DNA of 50,826 nucleotides from Bacteroidales bacterium (lineage in GTDB: Bacteria > Bacteroidota > Bacteroidia > Bacteroidales > UBA12077), in assembly GCA_030637515.1 (NCBI GenBank), contig DAOWGM010000175.1, positions 1 to 50,826 of the forward strand. The letters are read 5' to 3'. Every line of letters begins with the position of its first letter. Positions within the stretch are counted from its first letter, which is position 1. Positions 17,167 through 26,184 of this stretch are shown piece by piece. The position numbers and the translations under genes are program-made. Below the pieces are notes generated by a model, which did not search any database, had not been told where the DNA came from, and saw nothing but the letters and a program-made list of their open reading frames with translations.

Positions 17167-19965
17167 AAGATAGGTGTGTTGCTTTTTAATTTCTTCTCTT
17201 GCGCTTCCAGTCTCACACTGCAAACCGCAATATTTATTTTTTAATTCGTAGGTACACTTTCTAAATATTTTTCCAATAATTTCATTTTGTCCAAGTACAT
17301 GTAATTTATTTAAACCAACTGCAGGACTTCCGCTTGCTAAACGTGCCACTACCTGAATATTTATATTATTAAATTTTTCTTTTACATATCGCCATGCACC
17401 CATATTTTCTGGTTCTTCCTGAATCCAGATCCATCGTCTTGTATTTGGATATTTATCAATGACCTTTTGAATTTGTTTCTCTGGCCATGGGTGTAATTGT
17501 TCAATTCTGATTAAAGCGATATCTTTTGCTTCATATTCTTCTTTTTTTGCTAATAAGTCATAGTAAATTTTACCAGTACTAAACACAACTCTTCGCACTT
17601 CTTTTGTAATAACATTATCATCATCAATCACTTCTTTAAATTGCCCTGATGAAAGCTCATCAAGTGATGACATGCATTTAGGATGCCTTAACAAACTCTT
17701 AGGTGTAAAAATAATTAATGGAACCGTGAAGTCTCTGTGCACTTGACGACGTAATACATGGAAAAAGTTTGCTGGTGTCGAGGCATTTACAATTTGCATA
17801 TTATTATTTGCACTAAGCGATAAAAACCGTTCCATTCTGGCACTTGAATGCTCCGGACCTTGACCTTCGTATCCGTGAGGAAGTAACAATGTTATACCAT
17901 TCATTAAACCCCATTTTTCTTCGGCTGAACTAATATACTGATCAATAATAACCTGGGCTACATTATTAAAATCACCAAATTGAGCTTCCCAGATTGTAAG
18001 ACCATTCGGAACAGCCATGGCATAACCATATTCAAAACCTAAGACTCCATATTCCGAAAGTGGAGAATTAAATACATGAAATGGAGCCTGATCTTTACTA
18101 ATATTTTTTAAAGGAATATATTTTTGATCTGTGTCTTCAATTGTTAAAGCAGAATGTCGATGTGAAAATGTTCCTCTTTCAGAATCCTGACCACTTAAAC
18201 GAACAGGATGTCCTTCATTCACCATCGTTCCGTAAGCAAGAAGTTCAGCCATTGCCCAATCCAGCTTATTGTTTACAATCATTTTATTACGATCATCTAA
18301 TAATTTTTGTGCTTTTTTGAAATTTTTTAAATCTTTAGGCGGATTATTTAATTTCAGTGCAATTTCTTTTAATACTTTCAATTCAACTCCGGTGTTGGGA
18401 GATTTATCAAATTCTTTAGGTTCTGCATGATGAAATTTTTGCCAGTCTTCAACAAGAAATTGTTTTATATGCAATTTCTCAGATTTTTTGGCAATCTCAA
18501 GTTTTTCTTCCAATGATTCGTTGAAGTCCTTATCAAGTTTCGTAAGTTCCTCTTTCTTATAAACACTTTCCTTTACTAAAAAATTACCATAAATATCCCT
18601 TGGATTAGCATGTTTGCTGATTTCTTTATAAAGTAATGGTTGCGTAAATCGTGGCTCATCGCCTTCATTATGACCAAATTTGCGATAACTAAGAATATCA
18701 ATAAAAACATCGGTATGGAAAGTATAACGATATTCCATTGCTAAACGGATGGTATAGGTTAAAGCTTCAACATCATCGCCATTTACATGGAATATAGGAG
18801 CTTTAATTACTTTACCAATATCGGTGCAATAAGTACTTGATCTTCCATCTAAATAATTCGTTGTAAAGCCAACCTGATTATTAATAACTAAATGAATTGT
18901 TCCGCCTGTTCGGTATCCTTTTAACTGAGACATTTGAATAGTTTCATAAACTACTCCCTGACTTGCAATTGCTGCATCGCCATGAATAATAATCGGTGCA
19001 AGTTTATTATAATCGTGTTTATATTTATCCCATATTTTTGCCTTGGCTATGCCTTGAACTACTGGTCCAACAGTTTCTAAATGTGAAGGATTAGGTGCCA
19101 GATTTAGGCGGACTTTTTTTCCCTTATCGGTGGTAATTGTATTTCCATAACCTAAATGATATTTTACATCGCCAAGAGCTATTTCATCGTCAAAATCTTC
19201 ACCCAGAAATTCGGCAAATATATCTTCAACCGGTTTTTCAAGTATGTTTGCCAATACATTTAATCTTCCTCTGTGCGACATGCCGATAATGAATTCTTCA
19301 ATTCCTAGTTCAGCTCCTTTTTCAATTACAGCATCAAGAGCAGGAATTAGCGATTCAGCACCTTCGAGCGAAAACCGTTTCTGACCTACAAATTTCCTGT
19401 GAATGAAATTCTCAAAACCTACTGCCTGATTCAGATGATAATATATTTGTTTTCTTTCTTCCGAACTGAAAGTTGGTACATTTTTTATCGGTTCCATCTT
19501 GTTTTGTAACCAACTTATAATTTCAGGATTACGAATAAACATATACTCAGCTCCAATAGATTGGCAATAAGTAGTTTCCAGATGATCAATAATATCATGT
19601 AGAGTTGCAGGACCAATACCAATATTTTTACCAGCCTGAAATACAGACGTTAAATCAGATGTTTCTAATCCGTAATTTTCAATTGCTAATGTTGGTGAAT
19701 ATTTTCTTCGGGTTCTTACCGGATTTGTTTTTGTAAAAAGATGTCCGCGCTTTCTGTACGCCTCAATCAAATTTATTACTTTAAATTCTTTGTCAAATAA
19801 CTCACCTGATTGATTTGAAACAGGAAAATGTTTTTGGGCAAATTCAAAACCCTCAAAGAATTTTTGCCATTGAATATCTATTGAATCAGGGTTTGATTTA
19901 TATTGTTCATAAAGATTATCAATTGAGTCAATTTCAGAGTTTCCGGTAAAAGAGAATTTATCCAT
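17164..19965 (-). CDS. sucA: 2-oxoglutarate dehydrogenase E1 component
   Basis: Thiamine-diphosphate enzyme that decarboxylates 2-oxoglutarate and succinylates E2. 933 aa, normal for the family. The N-terminal E2-contact segment reads SIDNLYEQYKSNPDSIDIQW. The core has IIGMSHRGRLNVLANIL, the metal and ThDP region HGDAAIASQGVVYETIQM, and NNQVGFTTNYLDGRSSTYCT. The transketolase-like pyrimidine domain contains RLSGQDSERGTFSHRHS and LLPHGYEGQGPEHSSARMER. The C-terminus ends in a short Cys-containing tail (FRKCTYELKNKYCGLQCETG, spacing C-x8-C-x3-C), which E. coli SucA lacks. It is the first gene of the sucA-odhB pair. Confidence 0.96.
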   Translation of the reverse strand: MDKFSFTGNSEIDSIDNLYEQYKSNPDSIDIQWQKFFEGFEFAQKHFPVSNQSGELFDKEFKVINLIEAYRKRGHLFTKTNPVRTRRKYSPTLAIENYGLETSDLTSVFQAGKNIGIGPATLHDIIDHLETTYCQSIGAEYMFIRNPEIISWLQNKMEPIKNVPTFSSEERKQIYYHLNQAVGFENFIHRKFVGQKRFSLEGAESLIPALDAVIEKGAELGIEEFIIGMSHRGRLNVLANILEKPVEDIFAEFLGEDFDDEIALGDVKYHLGYGNTITTDKGKKVRLNLAPNPSHLETVGPVVQGIAKAKIWDKYKHDYNKLAPIIIHGDAAIASQGVVYETIQMSQLKGYRTGGTIHLVINNQVGFTTNYLDGRSSTYCTDIGKVIKAPIFHVNGDDVEALTYTIRLAMEYRYTFHTDVFIDILSYRKFGHNEGDEPRFTQPLLYKEISKHANPRDIYGNFLVKESVYKKEELTKLDKDFNESLEEKLEIAKKSEKLHIKQFLVEDWQKFHHAEPKEFDKSPNTGVELKVLKEIALKLNNPPKDLKNFKKAQKLLDDRNKMIVNNKLDWAMAELLAYGTMVNEGHPVRLSGQDSERGTFSHRHSALTIEDTDQKYIPLKNISKDQAPFHVFNSPLSEYGVLGFEYGYAMAVPNGLTIWEAQFGDFNNVAQVIIDQYISSAEEKWGLMNGITLLLPHGYEGQGPEHSSARMERFLSLSANNNMQIVNASTPANFFHVLRRQVHRDFTVPLIIFTPKSLLRHPKCMSSLDELSSGQFKEVIDDDNVITKEVRRVVFSTGKIYYDLLAKKEEYEAKDIALIRIEQLHPWPEKQIQKVIDKYPNTRRWIWIQEEPENMGAWRYVKEKFNNINIQVVARLASGSPAVGLNKLHVLGQNEIIGKIFRKCTYELKNKYCGLQCETGSAREEIKKQHTYL

Positions 19966-20141
19966 GATTAATTATTTAATAATCAGTTTTTTAGTGTTAG
20001 ATATTTGGTTTTTGTTTAATGATTCCCTTGTTTTCATAGCATTGAACAAAATTTTTCAGAGAATGTTTACCAGTATTAAGCATTAATTCTTCAGGATTTT
20101 GTTTTTTATAATTGAGATTTAATTAGTTGATGGAATTATTT

Positions 20142-20149
20142 TAACTTTA
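20142..20149 (+). promoter_or_regulatory. Possible -7 box for the 20179 operon
   Basis: TAACTTTA differs from TAnnTTTG only at the last base and lies 29 bases before the start codon. No clear -33 box is seen. Confidence 0.3.
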
Positions 20150-20178
20150 TAAGCATATTAATTTAGAATATTTCGATT

Positions 20179-21972
20179 ATGAAATTTAAAGTACTGGTTT
20201 TAATTAATTTAATAGTTTTTTCTTATTCTTCTATTGGGCAAGAAAATGATGTTATTCAAAATAAAGATGGATCAAAAATATTTCATGAAGGGAACCTGAT
20301 AGTAAAAGAAGGAATGCCTTTTTTAACTGTTAAAGGAGATTCTTACGAAATGGGATTACAATACGGCGTTTTAATGAATGATATGTTGATAGATATGGAC
20401 CATACTGTTGATAGCCTTATTGACTCATATATTGGTGGTTTCTTTTTGAAAAGATGGATTGCGGGAATTGTTCTTAACTCAAAAATTAAAAAAGTTGAAA
20501 ATACCATGCCTACAGAATATATAAAGGAACTTGAAGGAATGGCTGAGGGTTGCGACTTAAAACTAAAAGATTTACAGATAATAGCATATTTCCCACAATT
20601 GTTTTTTAAAATTAGCTGCACCGCTTTTATTATGAAAAATGAAAATGGAATTATTCATGGCAGAAATCTCGATTGGCCAGGAATTGAGGCTTTAACGCAT
20701 CATCCATTAGTTGTAAATTATCATAAAAAAGATAAAATTCCGGTAACTGTGCTGACATTTATGGGCTATCCGGGAGTGTATACAGGGATGAATTACGGCG
20801 GTCTTAGTATGTCGATAAATATGAATGGAACACCCGCTGAAAATGATAAAGAAATTGGTGATTATAATACAGGTATGCCTTTGGCTTTTAAGCTCAGAAA
20901 TATCCTTGAAAATGCAGATGAAATAAATGAGGTTGATGAAATGTTCAAAGGATATAGTTCTCATGCATGGTTTGTAGCTGTTGGAAGCAAAACAGATAAT
21001 TCCGGAGCTATTTATGAATTGACACGAGGAGAAGTCATTAAAAATGAAATGAAAGACGATTTTATTTATGTTGCTAATCTTTCCTTATCCGATAAAGGAA
21101 AATACCAATATAGCCCGATTTGGATGTTTGGAACTTCGAACATTTCGAGAGAAAGAAAAATAAAAGAGTTATATGAAAGAATTGATGAAAAAGACTTAGT
21201 TAGTAAAACTTACCAGATATTAACCAATACAGAAAATCATCATATGAGTCATGATCCATTTTACAGATATTGTATAAACAATTCAATAACTATAAAAAGT
21301 TGTATTATGGATAATATGAATAATCAAATATATTTTACTTACGGTGAAAGATTAGCTGCTTTAAACAAATATTTACATTACGACCTTACAAATGGAAGTG
21401 TTAGTGTTTATAAACAGAAACAAGCTATTCCTGATCAGAACTATTTTGAAGAGCGACTAAAATACCAGAAATGGTACCGTGAAAACTATTCCAGTAAAAA
21501 GAAAATTGAGAATGAAGATTATCAAATAATTATAAAGCAAATAGATACTTATAAATTGGAACCGGCTTATAAATTTTATCTCTTATCATATTATAACTCA
21601 AAAGCAAAGAATCACGAAAAGGCTTTTATCAATGCTGAAAAGTACATTGAAGAGAAACCGGATTATTATCATTCTTATTATAATAAATATCAAATAATGA
21701 GAGATAAAGGTGACTATATGGATGCTGTTGTTGCTTTGGAAGAAATGCTTCAAACATCAACAATAAATCCGTATTATGAACACCGTGCAAATTTGTATAT
21801 GATTGAGATGTTTGATAAATTGGCTGAAAAGAATAAGGATCAGATTTATATTGATAAAATAAGTGCATTAGCAAATAAAATTAAGAAAGATTTAAATCAG
21901 TATTTTATTGATGAAAGAACACAAAAGGACCTGAAGCTGATTGAATCAATAGAAAACAAATACAGTAATTAA
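20179..21972 (+). CDS. C45-like Ntn-hydrolase (acyltransferase/amidase) with TPR tail
   Basis: 597 aa with a signal peptide (about 1-21). The central domain (about 45-400) is of the C45 / acyl-CoA:6-APA acyltransferase / phospholipase B-like superfamily. Cys147 (KISCTAFIMKNENG) is the expected autocatalytic nucleophile, followed by IHGRNLDWPG, then MGYPGVYTGMNYGGLSMSIN with the conserved Asn/Gly turn. The region from about 425 to the end is helical, with a TPR-like segment (FINAEKYIEEKPDYYHSYYN ... VALEEMLQTS). Members cleave amide or ester bonds of lipids, bile salts or beta-lactam-like compounds, and the substrate here is unknown. The stop codon abuts the sirtuin GTG, so it is translationally linked to the next genes. 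Confidence 0.8.
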   Translation: MKFKVLVLINLIVFSYSSIGQENDVIQNKDGSKIFHEGNLIVKEGMPFLTVKGDSYEMGLQYGVLMNDMLIDMDHTVDSLIDSYIGGFFLKRWIAGIVLNSKIKKVENTMPTEYIKELEGMAEGCDLKLKDLQIIAYFPQLFFKISCTAFIMKNENGIIHGRNLDWPGIEALTHHPLVVNYHKKDKIPVTVLTFMGYPGVYTGMNYGGLSMSINMNGTPAENDKEIGDYNTGMPLAFKLRNILENADEINEVDEMFKGYSSHAWFVAVGSKTDNSGAIYELTRGEVIKNEMKDDFIYVANLSLSDKGKYQYSPIWMFGTSNISRERKIKELYERIDEKDLVSKTYQILTNTENHHMSHDPFYRYCINNSITIKSCIMDNMNNQIYFTYGERLAALNKYLHYDLTNGSVSVYKQKQAIPDQNYFEERLKYQKWYRENYSSKKKIENEDYQIIIKQIDTYKLEPAYKFYLLSYYNSKAKNHEKAFINAEKYIEEKPDYYHSYYNKYQIMRDKGDYMDAVVALEEMLQTSTINPYYEHRANLYMIEMFDKLAEKNKDQIYIDKISALANKIKKDLNQYFIDERTQKDLKLIESIENKYSN

Positions 21973-22716
21973 GTGGAGAACAATATTCAAATAGCCATTG
22001 ATTTAATTGTAAATTCTAATAATGCAATAGCATTTACAGGTGCTGGTATTTCGGTTGAAAGTGGTATACCTCCATTTCGTGGTGAAACTGGTTTGTGGAG
22101 TAAGTATGATCCAAATGTTTTGGATTTGAATAATTTTCATCTTAATCCGATTGAAGCCTGGAAAGTGATAAAGGAGATTTTTTATGATTTTTTTGGCGAA
22201 GCAAAACCCAATGCAGCTCATTTTGCTTTGGCTGAAATGGAAAGGCAAGGTTTGCTAAAAGCTGTAATTACACAAAATATTGATAATTTACATTACGAAG
22301 CAGGAAGTAACGAGGTATATGAATTTCACGGCAATTCACGAATGCTTGTTTGTCCGTATTGTTCGAATAAAATTAAAGCATCAGAAGCAGTTTTAACCGA
22401 TATTCCTCTTTGCGATAAATGTCATGCCGTTCTTAAACCTGATTTTATTTTCTTTGGTGAAGGAATTCCTGAACTTGCATATCGTAATTCTGTTGAGGCA
22501 GCACAGAAAACAGATCTGGTTATTATTATTGGATCAACAGGAGAAGTTACACCTGCTTCATCTATTCCTCAAATAGCAAAACAAAAAGGTGCAAAGATTA
22601 TTGAAATTAATCCAGAAAAGACGTTATTTACAGATTCGGTAACCGATATATTTTTGCAAGGAAAGGCTACTGAAATAATGAGCCAACTATTAATTGGAAT
22701 AAAACAAAAAATATGA
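21973..22716 (+). CDS. cobB: NAD-dependent protein deacylase (sirtuin)
   Basis: 247 aa sirtuin that removes acetyl or other acyl groups from lysines using NAD. It begins at a GTG directly after the upstream stop; no ATG is available and the N-terminus fits the family. NAD motifs are FTGAGISVESGIPPFRG (about 20-36) and TQNIDNLHYEAG. EFHGN holds the catalytic His. Zinc ligands are the pairs CPYC and CDKC. The GSTGEVTPASSIP loop closes the nucleotide site. The Tyr/Arg pair that marks class III (desuccinylating) enzymes cannot be assigned with confidence by eye. It overlaps the S4-protein gene by 4 bases (ATGA). Confidence 0.95.
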   Translation: MENNIQIAIDLIVNSNNAIAFTGAGISVESGIPPFRGETGLWSKYDPNVLDLNNFHLNPIEAWKVIKEIFYDFFGEAKPNAAHFALAEMERQGLLKAVITQNIDNLHYEAGSNEVYEFHGNSRMLVCPYCSNKIKASEAVLTDIPLCDKCHAVLKPDFIFFGEGIPELAYRNSVEAAQKTDLVIIIGSTGEVTPASSIPQIAKQKGAKIIEINPEKTLFTDSVTDIFLQGKATEIMSQLLIGIKQKI

Positions 22717-22922
22717 TTAAATTTAAATTGGAAGATTCGGAATATATTGAACTTATTAAACTATTAAAGGTTACAAGTATATGTGGAAGTGGTGGTGAGG
22801 CAAAACACATGGTTGATGAAGGAGAAGTGAAATTAAACGGAGAGCTTGAAAGTAGAAAAAGAGCAAAGATTAGAAAAGGAGATAAGGTCGAAATTTTTAA
22901 TGAAATTATTGAAGTTGAATAA
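22713..22922 (+). CDS. Small S4-domain RNA-binding protein (YbcJ-like)
   Basis: 69 aa, essentially one S4 domain: EYIELIKLLKVTSICGSGGE, then AKHMVDEGEVKLNGELESRK, RAKIRKGDKVEIF. This is the size and pattern of YbcJ/RlbA-type stand-alone S4 proteins that bind structured RNA, perhaps at the ribosome. Its start overlaps the sirtuin stop, so it is co-translated with it. The RNA target is unknown. Confidence 0.88.
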   Translation: MIKFKLEDSEYIELIKLLKVTSICGSGGEAKHMVDEGEVKLNGELESRKRAKIRKGDKVEIFNEIIEVE

Positions 22923-22941
22923 ATAATAAAAATATATTGAT

Positions 22942-23493
22942 ATGGCATTTATAGATTTAGCAAAAAAACGTTATTCATCACGTAAGTATTTAGACAAACC
23001 TGTAGACAAAGAAACATTATTGAAAGTTCTTGATGCAGGGCGTGTTGCACCTTCAGCTAAAAATAAGCAGCCTTGGCATTTTGTTGTAATAACAGAGGAA
23101 GAATCTCTAAAGCAAATAAGAGGATGTTACGAGCGTAAATGGTTAGAAACCGCAAAATGTATTGTTGTTGTTTGTGGAGATCATAGAGAAGCCTGGAGAA
23201 GAGCTGATGGTAAAATACATACAGATATAGATGTGGCAATTACAATTGATCATATGACCTTAGCTGCTACAGATTTAGGCTTATCTACTTGTTGGATTTG
23301 TAAGTTTGATGTAATGAAATGTGCTAACATTATGGAGTTGCCTGAAGGAGTAGAACCAATTGCTTTAATTCCTATTGGTTATCCGGCTGATGAAACGGAT
23401 GTGAATCGACATGAAAAACTAAGAAAGCCATTGGATGAAATAGTGCATTGGGAAAAGTTTTACTACAAGCCATTTAAAAAAGCAAGCATATAA
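22942..23493 (+). CDS. Nitroreductase-family flavoprotein
   Basis: 183 aa. FMN-site residues are near the N-terminus (KKRYSSRKYLDKPVDKETLL) and in RVAPSAKNKQPWHFVVI. The DVAITIDHMTLAATDLGLST helix and CWICKFDV strand form the dimer core, and PIGYPADETDVNRHEKLRKP is the C-terminal signature. It is 19 bases after the S4-protein gene and likely the last gene of the operon. Its Cys-containing CWICKF segment resembles nitroreductases of anaerobes. The substrate is unknown; it is only distantly similar to the paralogue at 6202-6753. Confidence 0.88.
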   Translation: MAFIDLAKKRYSSRKYLDKPVDKETLLKVLDAGRVAPSAKNKQPWHFVVITEEESLKQIRGCYERKWLETAKCIVVVCGDHREAWRRADGKIHTDIDVAITIDHMTLAATDLGLSTCWICKFDVMKCANIMELPEGVEPIALIPIGYPADETDVNRHEKLRKPLDEIVHWEKFYYKPFKKASI

Positions 23494-23570
23494 CTTTTTT
23501 AAAGAATATAACCGCTATTGCTGATTGTATTCTCGCACGCAAAAAAGCTGATCTGTTTTTTTACTTTTAT

Positions 23571-23665
23571 GTCATTACTCGCTTAACTCGTGAGAAAAGT
23601 TCCCGCGTAAGCGGGAATCTTTTTTTAAGAGATTCCGGATCTTTGTTACACTTGTCCGGAATGAC
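23571..23665. repeat. GTCATT...AATGAC fold-back element with internal hairpin
   Basis: The ends read GTCATTACTC (23571-23580) and GTCCGGAATGAC (23654-23665). Inside, TTCCCGC (23600-23606) pairs with GCGGGAA (23611-23617) and is followed by seven Ts, so it could also terminate the upstream operon. AGATTCCGGATC is repeated in inverted form by GTCCGGAAT. Confidence 0.65.
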
Positions 23666-23764
23666 AATTTGAGTATTAGTACTGTTTTATGAATATAAAA
23701 TCGGAATTAAAAAAGCAAATGACAAACTTGTTAAATGTAAGAAACAGAGAGTCTAAGTATCGTT

Positions 23765-25999
23765 TTAGTTTAAATCATTTTTCAAATAGTCTTTCATTAA
23801 GCTAAGATCTATAGCTTTTATTCCTTGCTTAAAAAGATAACTCTGATCTTCGTTAAATAGTTCGCTAAATTTGTTCATATCGCCATTTAATGAAACCAAT
23901 GCCTTTCTATAACATTCTATAGATTTTTTTATTTCGCCTGAGCACCAATAAACATGACCAAGATGAATGAAATCAAATTCATTAGAGTTTTTCTCAATAA
24001 TTCGAGTGTAGTATTTAATAGCAGTATCAAATTTTCCAAGTATAAATGAAATCCATGCAATCGGATGTTGTATTTTTTCATTGGATGGAGCCAGATATTC
24101 TACTTTGAAATAATATTTTAGAGCTTCTTCGTATTTTTCAAGACGCATTAATGTATGACCAACATATGCCTGTATATAAAGATTTTCTGGATCTGCTTTT
24201 TCTGCTTCTTTATAATATTTTAAAGCATTTTTATGATCGTTTAAATATCGGTAACAAAGAGCTAATTTTTTAATAATCCATGTTTTATTACTATCAAGAA
24301 GTTCTGCTTTTTGATAATAGCTTAATGCTTCACTGTAATTCCCCATTCTCTGATAGCAATATCCAATTTTTTCAAATAATTCAATATTAGCTTCTTCTGT
24401 TTTCTCTATGTTTCTGAAAATCTCAGCAGCCTGTTTAAAATGTAAATTTTCAAGGAAAAATTCAGCTATATTTCTTGTTACTTGTTTGTCAGTTACTATT
24501 TTATTGAAAAATTCAAAATTTCGTATATCAAAACTCCATTCAAAAATATCAGAGAACTCGTGTTTCTTTGGATGAATCTTATAAAATCTATATAAATCCT
24601 GAATATATTGTGTGAAAATACTTTTAGAAATGGCAAAGCTGTTCAATAGATTTTCATCTTTAGCAACTTCCTCCATGCTCTTCATTTCCTCATTAAACAT
24701 ATCCATCATCATGGATTTATGTGCTTCAGGTATAAACTGCAGATTCAAACAAAATGAATACTTATCGGAATTACACATGTAGTACGACTTTTCTAGCTGC
24801 TCAACAAATGGCTGAAGATTGGTTTCTTCTTTTTCGAAAATCATATCGATATATTCATTTTCTTTATAGAAAGGAGAAAACCAGTTGCTGTATTCGTTAA
24901 AATAAGGAAAGTTCTTTAGCTTAGAAAATGCGCTCATGAAAATATCAGAACCTTCAATCTGCATTTTAGAGAAATCCTGAAGCTTATCAAGTAAATCGGG
25001 CGAATCTTCGAATACTTTTTCCCAATCAGGGTTTTTGTCTTCCATAAACTTGTCAGGTATAATATTTTCCAGATCAAGGCTTTCTTCAATTTTAGGTTGC
25101 ATTTTCATCATTTCAGGAAGTATTTCTTCTTCCCACTGCTTGGTTATTTTTTCAGTATCTTTCGATTTAAATATCTGAATTATAATTGCTTCAATCTGTT
25201 TGTCTATTTCATCAGCTTTAGAAAGTTTAAGTAATTTTTTCTCTAAATCAGGATAAAGCTTTATTCTCTTATCGTATTTATAAAGACCTAATACAATTCC
25301 CACAAGAGCTCTTTGCCACACCTGATTCTCATTACTAAAATAGAAATTAAGCAAAGCGTAGAATTTATTTTTATCGAATACTCTTAAAAGGCTTAATGTT
25401 AATGCGCTTACAATAAGGCTTTTGTCGTGCCATGGGATTTTTTCAGAATAGCAGATTGTTTCTAATGTTTTGTTCTCAATTTCTTTATAACTATCCGTTA
25501 ACCATAAAAAATTGAATAATTCTTTCAATGCATCTTGCCTTGATACTGAAACAGATTCTTGCTTTTTCTCAGGTGATATTTCAATATTATTATCTTTAAG
25601 TATTTCGTCTAGTTCATTATCAAATGTTAGATTTTTAATTAGAGAGAATGCTTCATCCGAATGAGTATCCATATTCTTTTCCATAGACCATTTCATTTTG
25701 TAAACAGAAAGATCTGAAGTCTCAGTTAGAATACATTCTTTAATAGAATCAGCAAGTTCCAGAAGAGATCTTTGCACATAACTATATATTTTATCTTTCT
25801 CAGGATCTTCAATCCCCGTAAATGAATGTTTTAAGATGTTTGAATATGTGTCTTTAATCTTTTCAATTTTGATATGGTGGTATTGCTTTTTAGTATTTGT
25901 AGCAAAGTCAAACAGCATATTTATTGCACTTGAAATATCATAGTTCAGAATAAGTTCTGAGATTTGATCATATTTTTTATGAATATCAGTATAATTCAT
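23765..25999 (-). CDS. Large tetratricopeptide-repeat protein
   Basis: 744 aa, with no signal peptide or membrane span. About 1-500 is helical and charged, without a recognised domain. About 520-690 contains clear TPR units: EKIGYCYQRMGNYSEALSYY, KALCYRYLNDHKNALKYYKE-type, then AYVGHTLMRLEKYEEALKYY, PIAWISFILGKFDTAIKYY and GHVYWCSGEIKKSIECYRKA. It resembles a Bacteroides/Parabacteroides family of cytoplasmic TPR proteins of unknown role. It is divergent from the symporter gene. Confidence 0.75.
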   Translation of the reverse strand: MNYTDIHKKYDQISELILNYDISSAINMLFDFATNTKKQYHHIKIEKIKDTYSNILKHSFTGIEDPEKDKIYSYVQRSLLELADSIKECILTETSDLSVYKMKWSMEKNMDTHSDEAFSLIKNLTFDNELDEILKDNNIEISPEKKQESVSVSRQDALKELFNFLWLTDSYKEIENKTLETICYSEKIPWHDKSLIVSALTLSLLRVFDKNKFYALLNFYFSNENQVWQRALVGIVLGLYKYDKRIKLYPDLEKKLLKLSKADEIDKQIEAIIIQIFKSKDTEKITKQWEEEILPEMMKMQPKIEESLDLENIIPDKFMEDKNPDWEKVFEDSPDLLDKLQDFSKMQIEGSDIFMSAFSKLKNFPYFNEYSNWFSPFYKENEYIDMIFEKEETNLQPFVEQLEKSYYMCNSDKYSFCLNLQFIPEAHKSMMMDMFNEEMKSMEEVAKDENLLNSFAISKSIFTQYIQDLYRFYKIHPKKHEFSDIFEWSFDIRNFEFFNKIVTDKQVTRNIAEFFLENLHFKQAAEIFRNIEKTEEANIELFEKIGYCYQRMGNYSEALSYYQKAELLDSNKTWIIKKLALCYRYLNDHKNALKYYKEAEKADPENLYIQAYVGHTLMRLEKYEEALKYYFKVEYLAPSNEKIQHPIAWISFILGKFDTAIKYYTRIIEKNSNEFDFIHLGHVYWCSGEIKKSIECYRKALVSLNGDMNKFSELFNEDQSYLFKQGIKAIDLSLMKDYLKNDLN

Positions 26000-26143
26000 G
26001 GTATATCTAATTTTAATATCTAAATAGCTTAAGTCAAATACTGTTCCTTAATTTTTTAATGACAAAATGGGATAAAATACGATGCTATGCATGTTATTCT
26101 GGCATAAATATTCTTATAAATTTAAGAATTAATCATAAAACTT

Positions 26144-26151
26144 TATCTTTA
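26144..26151 (+). promoter_or_regulatory. Possible -7 box for the symporter gene
   Basis: TATCTTTA (one base off TAnnTTTG) lies 33 bases before the start codon, with TTTA about 20 bases further upstream. Confidence 0.35.
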
Positions 26152-26184
26152 ATACTTATTTCTATTAAAATTATTTGATTAAAA

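Noticed and set aside
23600..23626. Simple intrinsic terminator after the nitroreductase
   Set aside because: The hairpin and T-run are real, but they are internal to a GTCATT...AATGAC repeat, so I list it as part of that element rather than as a separate terminator.
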